Origin: Gammaproteobacteria bacterium
GTDB taxonomy: Bacteria; Pseudomonadota; Gammaproteobacteria; Thiohalobacterales; Thiohalobacteraceae
Reading direction: 5' to 3'
NCBI GenBank assembly: GCA_019911805.1
Contig: JAIOJV010000077.1
Span: 124,001 to 188,000, forward strand
DNA: 64,000 nucleotides
Shown in pieces: positions 55,878 to 63,864 of this stretch (within the stretch, counting starts at the first letter, position 1; each line of letters starts with the position of its first letter). The position numbers and the translations under genes are program-made. The notes under the pieces are model-generated. The model saw only the letters and a list, made by a program, of their open reading frames with translations, was not told where the DNA came from and did not search any database.

Positions 55878-56891
55878 ATGCGGATATTTGTTGTCGAATA
55901 TATCACGGGCGGTGGTTTGATCGGGCAGGAATGGCCGCCTGGCATCGGGGTCGAGGCGCAGCTCATGGTGGATGCCCTGTTGCGTGATCTCGCTGACCTG
56001 CCCGGTATCGAGTTGCTGGTCAGCCGTGACCCACGTCTCGCGGCACCGGCGGTCGACTGCCCGGTATTCGAGCCACGCGCCGATCAGGATATCTGGGATC
56101 AATGGGCCGCCTGCATTCACAGCTGCGATGCGGTCTGGCCCATCATGCCGGAAACGGGTGGATTGTTGCACAGGGTCGGCGAGTTGGTCGAGTCGGCGGG
56201 TCGGGTGCTGTTGAGCAGTCACCCGGAGGCCGTGGCGATAGCGGGCTCCAAGCGGCATACCGCGCAGCGGCTCGATGTGGCCGGTATCGATGTCGTAGCG
56301 ACCTTCGATTCACCGGATGACATGCCGGAGACAGGCGCACGCTGGATCATCAAGCCCGACGACGGTGTCGGCTGCGAAGGCCTCCGGATATTCGCTTCTC
56401 CTGCCGGGCTGCGCCACTACTTTGCAGGCTGTGATCGGACCAGCAGGCCCGTCGTGCAGCCCTTCATCGAAGGGGAACCACTCAGCCTCTCGCTGTTGTG
56501 CCGCCATGGGGAGGCGAGCGTCCTGTGTGTCAATGCCCAACAGTTTCTAGAGAATGATGGGCGACTCCATCTGTGTGCCATCCGGGTCAATATCGACCTG
56601 GCATCCGAAGAAGAACGCTTCACACGCTTGGCAACCGCAATCGCCCGGGCCTTGCCCGGCCTGTGGGGATATGTCGGCGTCGATGTGATCCATACGCGGG
56701 ACGACAGGCTGCTGGTGGTGGAGATCAATCCGCGGCTGACGACATCCTACGTGGCGCTGCGGACTGCGGTGCGACAGAATGTGGCGGCACTGGTACTCTC
56801 CCTGCTGGACCCGGGGACACCTCTACCGGTCTGCGAGCGGCTGCGCACGGTGACCGTCGCGCTCAGTGAGGACCTTGCGCATGTCGCATGA
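55878..56891 (+). CDS. ATP-grasp ligase, MfnD-like (candidate tyramine/tyrosine-glutamate ligase)
   Basis: A 337-residue ATP-grasp protein: VEYITGGGLIGQEWPPGIGV (about 5-24), AGSKRHTAQRLDVAGIDVVA (about 120-139), WIIKPDDGVGCEGLRIFAS (about 155-173), and the metal site GYVGVDVIHTRDDRLLVVEINPR (in part, about 267-289). This matches the archaeal MfnD group, which joins glutamate to tyramine in methanofuran synthesis; bacterial methylofuran has a related polyglutamate tail, so it may add the first glutamate. It is the first gene of the plus-strand set MfnD, MfnF, PabB and MfnE, with an 11-base overlap to the next. Confidence 0.82.
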   Translation: MRIFVVEYITGGGLIGQEWPPGIGVEAQLMVDALLRDLADLPGIELLVSRDPRLAAPAVDCPVFEPRADQDIWDQWAACIHSCDAVWPIMPETGGLLHRVGELVESAGRVLLSSHPEAVAIAGSKRHTAQRLDVAGIDVVATFDSPDDMPETGARWIIKPDDGVGCEGLRIFASPAGLRHYFAGCDRTSRPVVQPFIEGEPLSLSLLCRHGEASVLCVNAQQFLENDGRLHLCAIRVNIDLASEEERFTRLATAIARALPGLWGYVGVDVIHTRDDRLLVVEINPRLTTSYVALRTAVRQNVAALVLSLLDPGTPLPVCERLRTVTVALSEDLAHVA

Positions 56892-57930
56892 AACCGTGAT
56901 CGGATGGGATGTGGGCGGTGCGCATGTAAAGGCCGCCTGCCTGAGTACCAGTGGGAACGTGCTTGCCGTCAAGCAGGTGGCATGCCCGCTGTGGCAGGGC
57001 GGTGATCATCTCGGACACGCGGTCCGGAAGGTGATGGCGACCTTTCCGGGTGGGCACGCCGTCCACGCCGTGACCATGACCGGAGAGCTCGTGGATTTGT
57101 TCGAGTCGCGGGTCGAGGGTGTGCGCTTCATCGTCGAGCGACTCTCCGCACTGCTGTCGCCGGCGCGACCCCGGATTTTTGCCGGCAGTGAGGGCTTTGT
57201 GGAGCCGCCCCTGGCGCCCACCGTGGAGCATCTGGTCGCCTCCAGTAACTGGCTTGCCAGTGCCACTCTGGTTGCCCGGCGGCTGCCCGCGGGCGTGTTC
57301 ATCGATGTGGGCAGTACCACGACGGATATCATCGTGTTCAAAGGCGGCAAACCCACCGTGTGCGGTAGCACGGACCATGCACGGTTATGCTCGGGGGAAC
57401 TGGTCTATACGGGGGTGGTACGGACACCGCTGATGGCTGTCGCTTCGGGGGTACACTATGAGGGTAGCTGGGTGCCGCTGATGGCCGAACATTTCGCGAC
57501 CATGGCGGATGTCTACCGCGTGACGGGTGAACTGCCGACCCACGCCGACCTCCACCCCACATCCGATGGCCGCCCCAAGACCGTTCACGCCAGCGTGCGC
57601 CGTATCGCGCGCATGCTGGGCCTGGATCTGGAGGACGGCCGTGACCTCGACTGCTGGGGCGAAGTGGCGCGTCGTTTCTCTGCCATGCAACTGGCCCTGA
57701 TCGGGAGTGCCTGCGCACGGGTCCTGGATCATCACACCCTGGCGGCCGACGCACCGCTCGTGGGCGCCGGAGTAGGGCGCTTCCTGGTACGGCGTCTGGC
57801 GCAACGTATGCGACGTTCTTACCTGGAATTTCAGTCATTCATCGATGTCGGGATGCTGTCTGGCGGAGATGTGTCCGATTGTGCCCCGGCCGTGGCGGTG
57901 GCCGGCCTGGCCTTGGAGGATACGGGATGA
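56881..57930 (+). CDS. hydantoinase/oxoprolinase-like protein, MfnF-like (methylofuran synthesis)
   Basis: A 349-residue protein of the hydantoinase A/oxoprolinase superfamily with an actin-like ATPase fold: IGWDVGGAHVKAACLST (about 7-23), TMTGELVDLFESRVEGVRFI, and FIDVGSTTTDIIVFKGGKPT (about 140-159). MfnF couples the furan unit to the (glutamyl)tyramine part of methanofuran. Identity is inferred from the family and from flanking mfn-type genes. ATG 56881 sits inside the preceding gene; the stop overlaps pabB (ATGA). Confidence 0.82.
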   Translation: MSHETVIGWDVGGAHVKAACLSTSGNVLAVKQVACPLWQGGDHLGHAVRKVMATFPGGHAVHAVTMTGELVDLFESRVEGVRFIVERLSALLSPARPRIFAGSEGFVEPPLAPTVEHLVASSNWLASATLVARRLPAGVFIDVGSTTTDIIVFKGGKPTVCGSTDHARLCSGELVYTGVVRTPLMAVASGVHYEGSWVPLMAEHFATMADVYRVTGELPTHADLHPTSDGRPKTVHASVRRIARMLGLDLEDGRDLDCWGEVARRFSAMQLALIGSACARVLDHHTLAADAPLVGAGVGRFLVRRLAQRMRRSYLEFQSFIDVGMLSGGDVSDCAPAVAVAGLALEDTG

Positions 57931-59348
57931 GCCGCCCCCACAGCGTGGAACTCCCCTATTCCACGGACAGCGCCACCTTGTTCGCCAGGGTGGCGGAACT
58001 GCCCTGGGCCATCTTCCTGGACAGCGGGCAGCCGCATATCGGGCAGGGTCGGTATGACATCCTGGCGGCGGATCCAGGCATCACACTGACTACCCGCGGC
58101 CCGCTTACCGAAATCCACACGGCAGCAGGCGTCGAGATCTCTACGGAGAGTCCCTATGCATTAGTGCGCCGCTACCTTGGGCCGGTCGAGCCATCGGTTT
58201 CCGGGTTACCTTTCCGTGGCGGTGCGATGGGCTACTTTTCCTATGACCTTGGGCGTCGCTTCGAAAGGCTCCCGGTGAAGGCCGCCGCTACGGACCCTGT
58301 TCCCGATATGGCCATCGGGATTTACGACTGGGCCGTGGTCGTCGATCATCTTCGCCGGCGCAGTCAACTGGTCGCGCTGGGGCGGGATCCGCGGACGCTG
58401 GACCGTTGGGCGGAGCTGTGCGACTGCTTCGACACCTCCCGGCCCGTGCCTCCGGTCTCCAAGCCCTTCAGGGTGCTGGAGGCGCCAACCTCCAATCTTT
58501 CCTTCGCACAGTATGCAAATGCATTTCACCGCATCAAGCACTACATACGCGAGGGGGATTGTTATCAGGTCAACCTGGCGCAGTGTTTCAGTGCGAAGGT
58601 CGAAGGCTCTCTGTGGCAGGCCTACCGTGTCTTGCGCAGCCTCAACCCGGCGCCGTTCGCGGCGTTCCTGAATACCCCTTATTGTCAGATCCTGAGCAGT
58701 TCACCGGAGAGATTCCTGCGGGTCGAGTCCGGGCGTGTCGAAACGAAGCCGATCAAGGGCACACGGCCACGGGCGCAGGACAAGAGTATTGATCGGGCAT
58801 ACGCCCAGGACCTCCGCACCAGCGTGAAAGACCGTGCAGAGAATTTGATGATCGTCGACCTGATGAGGAACGACCTGGGCAAGGTCTGTGATCTCGGCAG
58901 TGTCACCGTACCGAAGCTGTTCGACGTGGAGACCTATGCGTCGGTACATCATATGGTCAGTACCGTCACCGGAAAATTACGCCGCGACTGCGATGCGCTG
59001 GCGCTCCTGCAGGCGTGTTTTCCGGGCGGCTCCATAACAGGTGCGCCGAAACTCCGCGCGATGGAGATCATCGAGGAACTCGAACCCCACCGGCGTGGCG
59101 TGTATTGCGGTGCCATCGGGTATGTCGGTGTCGATGGATCCATGGATACGAATATTGCGATCCGGACCCTGGTGCATTCCGGGGAGACCCTGCGGTTCTG
59201 GGCCGGCGGAGGTATCGTTCATGATTCGGAACTGGAAGCCGAATATCAGGAAACCCTCGACAAGGTGGCACCGCTATTGAGCCTTCTGAAGCTCACGGAG
59301 AGCGACTATGTGGATTGTGAAGATCGGCGGCAGTTTATCCACGGCTGA
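57927..59348 (+). CDS. pabB: aminodeoxychorismate synthase component I
   Basis: A 473-residue chorismate-utilising enzyme: GDCYQVNLAQCF (about 211-222), SPERFLRVESGRVETKPIKG (about 255-274, with PIKGT marking PabB/TrpE), NLMIVDLMRNDLGKV (about 309-323), FPGGSITGAPKLRAMEIIEE and YCGAIGYVG. It makes 4-amino-4-deoxychorismate, the precursor of p-aminobenzoate, which is used by both folate synthesis and beta-RFAP synthase. Its place inside a methylofuran/H4MPT operon indicates dedicated pABA supply. It ends 41 bases within the next gene. Confidence 0.92.
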   Translation: MSRPHSVELPYSTDSATLFARVAELPWAIFLDSGQPHIGQGRYDILAADPGITLTTRGPLTEIHTAAGVEISTESPYALVRRYLGPVEPSVSGLPFRGGAMGYFSYDLGRRFERLPVKAAATDPVPDMAIGIYDWAVVVDHLRRRSQLVALGRDPRTLDRWAELCDCFDTSRPVPPVSKPFRVLEAPTSNLSFAQYANAFHRIKHYIREGDCYQVNLAQCFSAKVEGSLWQAYRVLRSLNPAPFAAFLNTPYCQILSSSPERFLRVESGRVETKPIKGTRPRAQDKSIDRAYAQDLRTSVKDRAENLMIVDLMRNDLGKVCDLGSVTVPKLFDVETYASVHHMVSTVTGKLRRDCDALALLQACFPGGSITGAPKLRAMEIIEELEPHRRGVYCGAIGYVGVDGSMDTNIAIRTLVHSGETLRFWAGGGIVHDSELEAEYQETLDKVAPLLSLLKLTESDYVDCEDRRQFIHG

Positions 59349-59979
59349 GACCTTGCCCTTGTGGCTGGATGCACTGAACTGCTATTTCCGTGGCCAAGTC
59401 GTCATCGTGCCTGGCGGTGGCCCGTTTGCGGAACTGGTACACGATTCGCAGTTGTTCTGGAAATATGACGACCCCAGTGCGCACTATATGGCCTTGCTGG
59501 CAATGGCGCAGTACGGGATCATGCTGACCGGCCTGCAGCCAGGCCTGGTTCCGGCGACCAGCGTAGCGGATATCCACGCGGCACTGCACCGATCGACAGT
59601 ACCGGTATGGTTACCGCTGACCATGGTCAGCGAAGACCCGACGATAGAGCAGAGCTGGGGCGTCACATCCGATAGTCTCGCCGCCTGGTTGGCGCAACGG
59701 CTGGGTGCGACGCGTCTGATCCTGGTGAAGTCGATCACGGTGGGCAAGCCGATCGTATCCGTCGACGAACTTGCGTTGAATGGTATCGTGGACGAGGCGT
59801 TTCCGGATTATTTCCGATCCACGGCCGTGGAGACCATTATTCTATCGGATGAACAATACGGGCTGCTTCCACAGATGCTGCTGGCGGAGGTCCCCGGTGT
59901 CCCCGGTGGCACACAGGTCGCCATGGCTGCCGGGACAGAGTCGGTGCGATACCGCACGACCCTCCCTTTTCCCACCTAA
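59308..59979 (+). CDS. amino-acid-kinase-fold protein, MfnE-like
   Basis: A 223-residue kinase: WIVKIGGSLSTAETLPLWLD at the N terminus, VVIVPGGGPFAELVHDSQLF (about 31-50), and SWGVTSDSLAAWLAQRLGAT (about 115-134). This is the pattern of MfnE, which phosphorylates (5-aminomethylfuran-3-yl)methyl phosphate to the diphosphate for methanofuran assembly. It overlaps pabB by 41 bases. Its TAA stop is the left copy of the CTAA target duplication of the adjoining MITE. Confidence 0.85.
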   Translation: MWIVKIGGSLSTAETLPLWLDALNCYFRGQVVIVPGGGPFAELVHDSQLFWKYDDPSAHYMALLAMAQYGIMLTGLQPGLVPATSVADIHAALHRSTVPVWLPLTMVSEDPTIEQSWGVTSDSLAAWLAQRLGATRLILVKSITVGKPIVSVDELALNGIVDEAFPDYFRSTAVETIILSDEQYGLLPQMLLAEVPGVPGGTQVAMAAGTESVRYRTTLPFPT

Positions 59980-60131
59980 GGAACCTCTGAAAAAGCCCCT
60001 GAAGCGGTGCTCGCGGCGTTGGATCGCTGCTCAAAATATGGGGCCGGGTAGCGGCAGATCTGCATAAACTCCGCTTTTTCGCCTCGATCCGCCTTGCGAT
60101 CATCCGCTTGATGGACTTTTTCAGAGGTCCC
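59980..60131. mobile_element. 152-bp MITE with IS5-type CTAA target duplication
   Basis: The ends GGAACCTCTGAAAAAG (left) and CTTTTTCAGAGGTCCC (right, reverse complement GGGACCTCTGAAAAAG) form terminal inverted repeats with one mismatch in 16 bases. CTAA at 59976-59979 and CTAA at 60132-60135 flank it directly as a 4-bp target duplication, the YTAR type known from the IS5 group. There is no open frame inside, so it is non-autonomous. The interior contains AAAAAGTCCATC and CGCTTTTTCGCC patterns but no other symmetric arms. Confidence 0.85.
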
Positions 60132-60860
60132 CTAACAGCAACCCGGCACGGTATCGCGCAGCACAGTATCGACTGGCTGTTCCCGCTGGCTGATGCGGGA
60201 ACGGGCCGCCGCGATCGCAGCCATCGATAGCGAACCCGTGCGCCGTCGCCCGACACAAAGTGCACCACGAAAACCGAGATAGTCCGCGGCTAAGGGCAGC
60301 AGCGTGGGGATATCCTCTATCCTCAGCGAGCCGGCCAATCCCGTGAGCAGACCCAGGCCATGGGCGCGCTGCACGAATGCCTGCAGCGTCTCGATCGACG
60401 CGTGCTGTAGCAGCCGTCCCGCGGCCTTGTCGGCGGTATCCAGCATGACACCATGAAATCCGGCCGCGGCCAGATCAGGCAGCCACTCCAGGTCAGGTTG
60501 CTGATCCGCGAACAAGACGGCGATCAGTGGCACCCGCTGTGCACAGGTCTGTCCGAGCGTAGTGACGCAGCCCATTTTGGCATGCAGATCGTACAGGCCG
60601 ATCTTGACGAGATCGACACCGGTTGCTGCCGTGCGCAGCACCGCCGCGGTCAGACGCGCCGGGTTCATCGGCAGGTCCCCAACGGTTGCGCTCACTGACC
60701 TGCGGCCGCCGATCAACTGCACAACCTGTCGCTGGATCTCTGCCGGCACGGCGCCGAGGGCCCCGCGTGCCGGGTCCTTCAAGTCGATGATGTCCGCCCC
60801 GCCTGCCAAGGCCAGCAGGGCCTCCCGCGTATCGCTGACACTGGCCAGGAGACCGGTCAT
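60132..60860 (-). CDS. (5-formylfuran-3-yl)methyl phosphate synthase, MfnB-like
   Basis: A 242-residue TIM-barrel protein: MTGLLASVSDTREALLALAG, GADIIDLKDPARGALGAVPA (about 20-39), LVKIGLYDLHAKM (about 84-96), GFHGVMLDTADKAAGRLL, and GLAGSLRIEDIPTLLPLAAD (about 172-191). This is the MfnB (DUF556) family, whose archaeal member condenses two glyceraldehyde 3-phosphate molecules into the furan ring precursor of methanofuran. A Schiff-base lysine (Lys27 or Lys86) is present. Its start overlaps the stop of the DUF447 gene. Its TAG stop lies in the right CTAA duplication of the MITE. Confidence 0.88.
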   Translation of the reverse strand: MTGLLASVSDTREALLALAGGADIIDLKDPARGALGAVPAEIQRQVVQLIGGRRSVSATVGDLPMNPARLTAAVLRTAATGVDLVKIGLYDLHAKMGCVTTLGQTCAQRVPLIAVLFADQQPDLEWLPDLAAAGFHGVMLDTADKAAGRLLQHASIETLQAFVQRAHGLGLLTGLAGSLRIEDIPTLLPLAADYLGFRGALCVGRRRTGSLSMAAIAAARSRISQREQPVDTVLRDTVPGCC

Positions 60861-61432
60861 ACCGAGGCCTCACGGGACGACCCCGTGCGGTGGGCCCGAA
60901 TGGCATTCATCAACCATTCCCAGGCCTCACGTTCATGGGCGCCTGCGGTCTTCTCTACCCCAATGGTGAGATAGGCCACCTCGGCATCGACCTTTTCTGG
61001 AGACAGCATGTGCAGTCGGCTGACGAGGATGGCGGCCTCGATCACCGCGGACTGCGCCCGGTTGAATCCGCGGAATGGGCGGTGTATCGCGCTGTGGAGT
61101 GTCCTGCAGAGCAGTCGCGGGCGGACCGGATCATCCTCGATGTTCTCCACCGAGACCTCGGTGTGGCTCAGCGCATCGGCAAGCCGGGCCCCGGCTATCT
61201 GCGCGGCAGGCAACGTCGGCCATGTGCGACGGCCAGTCAGGCAGCCGGCGAAAACCCGGACATCGTCGGTACAGTTGATCACGGCCGTGCGCTCGCGCAG
61301 CAGGTTGTCCAGCGAACGCGATGGCCGGAAGGGTGCAAGCACCAGCTGGCCGTCACGGTCATGCACACCCATCGGTGCGAGGTGGACCCCGCCATCCTCG
61401 TTACGGGTAGTGATGATGGTTTCCAGAATCAC
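60857..61432 (-). CDS. DUF447 family protein of the H4MPT cluster
   Basis: A 191-residue protein with a flavin-reductase-like split-barrel pattern: MILETIITTRNEDGGVHLAP, MGVHDRDGQLVLAPFRPSRS, AVINCTDDVRVFAGCLTGRR, and a C-terminal RAQSAVIEAAILVSRLHML. DUF447 genes accompany H4MPT genes in archaea and methylotrophs but have no proven reaction; FMN binding is plausible. The GTG start overlaps the upstream stop (GTGA), and its stop overlaps mfnB (ATGA). Confidence 0.82.
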   Translation of the reverse strand: MILETIITTRNEDGGVHLAPMGVHDRDGQLVLAPFRPSRSLDNLLRERTAVINCTDDVRVFAGCLTGRRTWPTLPAAQIAGARLADALSHTEVSVENIEDDPVRPRLLCRTLHSAIHRPFRGFNRAQSAVIEAAILVSRLHMLSPEKVDAEVAYLTIGVEKTAGAHEREAWEWLMNAIRAHRTGSSREASV

Positions 61433-62826
61433 AGGCCGGTCCCCGTGTCATCGATATCATCCAGGGCTGGGAGGCACCCTTGCCGATCCTCGTTTTCCTG
61501 TTCCACTGCGCAGCCCCAGTTGAGTTCCTGGTCCTGGGTGTACCGTTTTCCCAGTTGCCAGGCGATCTGCGCGCGGGCCAACTCCGTTCCCATGTAGAAG
61601 GCATGGCTCACGTCGCCAGCGAAGGCGAGCTTGGGATACAGTGTGAAGGGGTCGGTCCCGCTCACGAGACCGTCGCGGTTGTAGACATGGATGCCTTCCT
61701 CACTGACCTGGACGCGATAGCTCGGGTCACGGACTGCAGCGGCCGTTTCCTGAATCTCGCCCAGGCTGTAGGGGTAGGGGCGACGTTCGTGCAGCGCCAG
61801 CAGGCCGCTGTGGATATTACGGGGGAGGCTGCTGACGGTTCGAGCGTAGTACATCATGCGCCGGGCGATGTCGCCTTCGCGGATCGCCCGGCGCGCGTGC
61901 GGGCTCACCTGTGTCGTCAGCACATGGGTGATGCCGAGTTCTGTCGCCATGCCCATGAGTACGGCATTGATACCGGCGGTATCCGCGTCCGTGAGTTCGG
62001 TCACATTCCCGATGCCGAGAAGGATGTCCACGTCCGGCCGGCGGGCGCGCAGTTCGTGGTAGCGTAGTATCGAGTCGGTGAATCCAATCAGCAGTGGGTC
62101 CAGGATGGGGTCCGCCAGATAGTGCCGGCCCTTGCGGTCCAACTGTTCCATGGCCCGCAACAGGCTGTCCAGGTCGCCCGGTCGGGCCGGGATCAGCACC
62201 GGGGTCGATGCCACCTCGTCGGCCACCCAGAGCGTGTCTTCCTGCAGGCTCAGCAGAAACTCCGCGCCAGCCAGGCCGCCCCGCACCAGTTCGCGTGGCT
62301 CCATCGAGTCCACGCTGACACGCAGGCCCTGTGCCCGCAGTGCTGTGACGGCATCTTCCAGATGGGGAAAGGCGGTGTCCGGCAGACAGCCCAGATCGAT
62401 CACGTCCGCACCGTGGCGTCGGAAGGTTTCGGCGCGGTCCAGGATCTCCTCCACGGTCAATTGTGGGGCATCGACGATCTCCGCGAAGATCTTGATATCG
62501 TAGTGGTCGAGAACCGGTGGCTGCGACTCCTGGCCGAAGAAATACGGGAGATCCTTCAGCTCCTCCGGTCCGCGCGTGACCGGAATGCCATACTCGGCCT
62601 CCAGCACGGTCAGGTCGCCACGACAGCGCCCCGGCACGACGATGCCGGCGAACGTTTCCGCTATGCGCAGGCGTCGTCGGATCATGTCCACGGTCATGAG
62701 GCCGGCGACGCTGAGCCCCAGCTGATGCACGACCGGTTGAAACGGCGTCGGCTGCATACTTTCCAAGACCTTGTTCAGATTGGCCTCGGCAAGTCTGCCG
62801 GTCAGGAACAGGATACGGTCGGACAT
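61429..62826 (-). CDS. archaeal-type dihydropteroate synthase-related protein (DUF6513)
   Basis: A 465-residue protein. An N-terminal domain with ILFLTGRLAEANLNKVLESM (about 5-24) and IVVPGRCRGDLTVLE precedes a TIM barrel with pterin-binding features: LTVEEILDRAETFRRHGADV, DLGCLPDTAFPHL, VSVDSMEPRELVRGGLAGAE and LLGIGNVTELTDADTAGINA. This is the DHPS-like family found in methanogens and H4MPT-using bacteria, proposed to join the pterin and beta-RFAP halves. It overlaps the flavoprotein gene by 25 bases. Its last 40 residues, with QELNWGCAVEQE, are typical of the bacterial version. Confidence 0.86.
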   Translation of the reverse strand: MSDRILFLTGRLAEANLNKVLESMQPTPFQPVVHQLGLSVAGLMTVDMIRRRLRIAETFAGIVVPGRCRGDLTVLEAEYGIPVTRGPEELKDLPYFFGQESQPPVLDHYDIKIFAEIVDAPQLTVEEILDRAETFRRHGADVIDLGCLPDTAFPHLEDAVTALRAQGLRVSVDSMEPRELVRGGLAGAEFLLSLQEDTLWVADEVASTPVLIPARPGDLDSLLRAMEQLDRKGRHYLADPILDPLLIGFTDSILRYHELRARRPDVDILLGIGNVTELTDADTAGINAVLMGMATELGITHVLTTQVSPHARRAIREGDIARRMMYYARTVSSLPRNIHSGLLALHERRPYPYSLGEIQETAAAVRDPSYRVQVSEEGIHVYNRDGLVSGTDPFTLYPKLAFAGDVSHAFYMGTELARAQIAWQLGKRYTQDQELNWGCAVEQENEDRQGCLPALDDIDDTGTGL

Positions 62827-63362
62827 GCAACAGGGTTTCCGAGTGCGGCACGCAGTTCGTCGATATCCGCGACGACGTGCGTGAATTCGAAGTCTCGCAG
62901 CCGCGCGACATTGTCGAGATCGATCCGGCGCGGATACACCATGACTGTGCCGCGCGGTGCCTCACTCTCCAGGCATGGACTGGTGTCACATGCGAAAACG
63001 ATGGAAGGTATCCGGCATTTGCCCGCCTGCGCATAGATGTTCGTAACCAGGCTATCGGAAATGCCATAGGCGCACTTGGCGATGGTATTGGAGGTGGCTG
63101 GCGCGATCACCAGGGTATGGTAGTGGCCCTCGTAGAACAGACCGACTGGCGGTGCGCTGGCGGTGTTGTCGCGAAATATCCGCACCCGACGGCGCAGGTC
63201 AGAGAGCGAATGGCCGTACATGGTCAACACTTCAGCAGCGGCGGCACTGAGGAAGAGATCCGTAGCGGGGTGTTCGAGCGCGAGTTCCAGGCATTCGCGC
63301 AGATAGTGGCCGGAACCTGTCAATGCCCAGGCGCGGCGTGGCCTGGAGTTCTCAGCGGTCAT
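62802..63362 (-). CDS. flavoprotein, dihydromethanopterin reductase-like (AfpA/DmrB type)
   Basis: A 186-residue flavoprotein with a Rossmann-like fold: RAWALTGSGHYLRECLELAL (about 10-29), LFLSAAAAEVLTMYG, LVIAPATSNTIAKCAYGISD (about 84-103), and APRGTVMVYPRRIDLDNV. Members called archaeal flavoprotein AfpA or DmrB reduce dihydromethanopterin to the tetrahydro form. That step is required for making active H4MPT, and the gene's place fits. Cys residues in CRIPSIVFACDTSPC could bind an Fe-S cluster. Overlaps on both sides show operon structure. Confidence 0.84.
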   Translation of the reverse strand: MTAENSRPRRAWALTGSGHYLRECLELALEHPATDLFLSAAAAEVLTMYGHSLSDLRRRVRIFRDNTASAPPVGLFYEGHYHTLVIAPATSNTIAKCAYGISDSLVTNIYAQAGKCRIPSIVFACDTSPCLESEAPRGTVMVYPRRIDLDNVARLRDFEFTHVVADIDELRAALGNPVACPTVSCS

Positions 63363-63864
63363 CGCGGAGAACCCGGCGTGATATCCCCCACTGTCGGTCG
63401 GCTTCCTCTACAGCGATCTCGAGAATCGCGAGATTGGAGATGTCAGTGGTCTCGCGCAGCGTCGCCAGCAGCTGCTCGCCGACATGCCAGGCGAGCATCT
63501 CGGCAGTCGTATTGGCGATGGGCAGGACGCAGACGTTGTCTTCGGGGAATACGAAATACTTGTCGTAGCTGCGTACGTGGACGAGGCCGTTCTCACCTGT
63601 TTGTTGAACGACGGGGCTCTTGCCGGGCACCAGTACCTTGTCATGCAGTTGGTCACAGACCGCCTGCGCCAGGCGGGTCAAGAGGACGAAGTCGACCACC
63701 AGTTCATCGTCGGAATTATTGCCATGCGCATCGATTCTTACATGAAAGTTATGTCCATGAAGATTTTCGCAGCTACCGCCGTAGGTTATGAAATGAGCGG
63801 CGCTGAAGCGCAGCCCACCGGGATCTATGCTCACGGAGAAACCCGTCGGTAAAGAAGTCGCCAC
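63352..63864 (-). CDS. 6-pyruvoyltetrahydropterin synthase family protein
   Basis: A 170-residue PTPS/QueD protein with intact zinc and catalytic residues: FSAAHFITYGGSCENLHGHN (His24, Cys32, His36, His38), LVVDFVLLTRLAQAVCDQLH, DKVLVPGKSP, and TTAEMLAWHVGEQLLATL. GTG start at 63864 with AGGAG 9 bases upstream. It is the first gene of the minus-strand cofactor unit. Since the other PTPS of this window lacks a zinc ligand, this one probably performs the pterin side-chain reaction for 6-hydroxymethyl-dihydropterin in H4MPT synthesis. A queuosine role is also possible. Confidence 0.88.
   Translation of the reverse strand: MATSLPTGFSVSIDPGGLRFSAAHFITYGGSCENLHGHNFHVRIDAHGNNSDDELVVDFVLLTRLAQAVCDQLHDKVLVPGKSPVVQQTGENGLVHVRSYDKYFVFPEDNVCVLPIANTTAEMLAWHVGEQLLATLRETTDISNLAILEIAVEEADRQWGISRRVLRDDR

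Noticed and set aside
55845-56258. Long N-terminal extension of the HisA-like frame
   Set aside because: The minus-strand frame stays open into the divergent MfnD-like gene, but the extension has no conserved content and is an antisense shadow.
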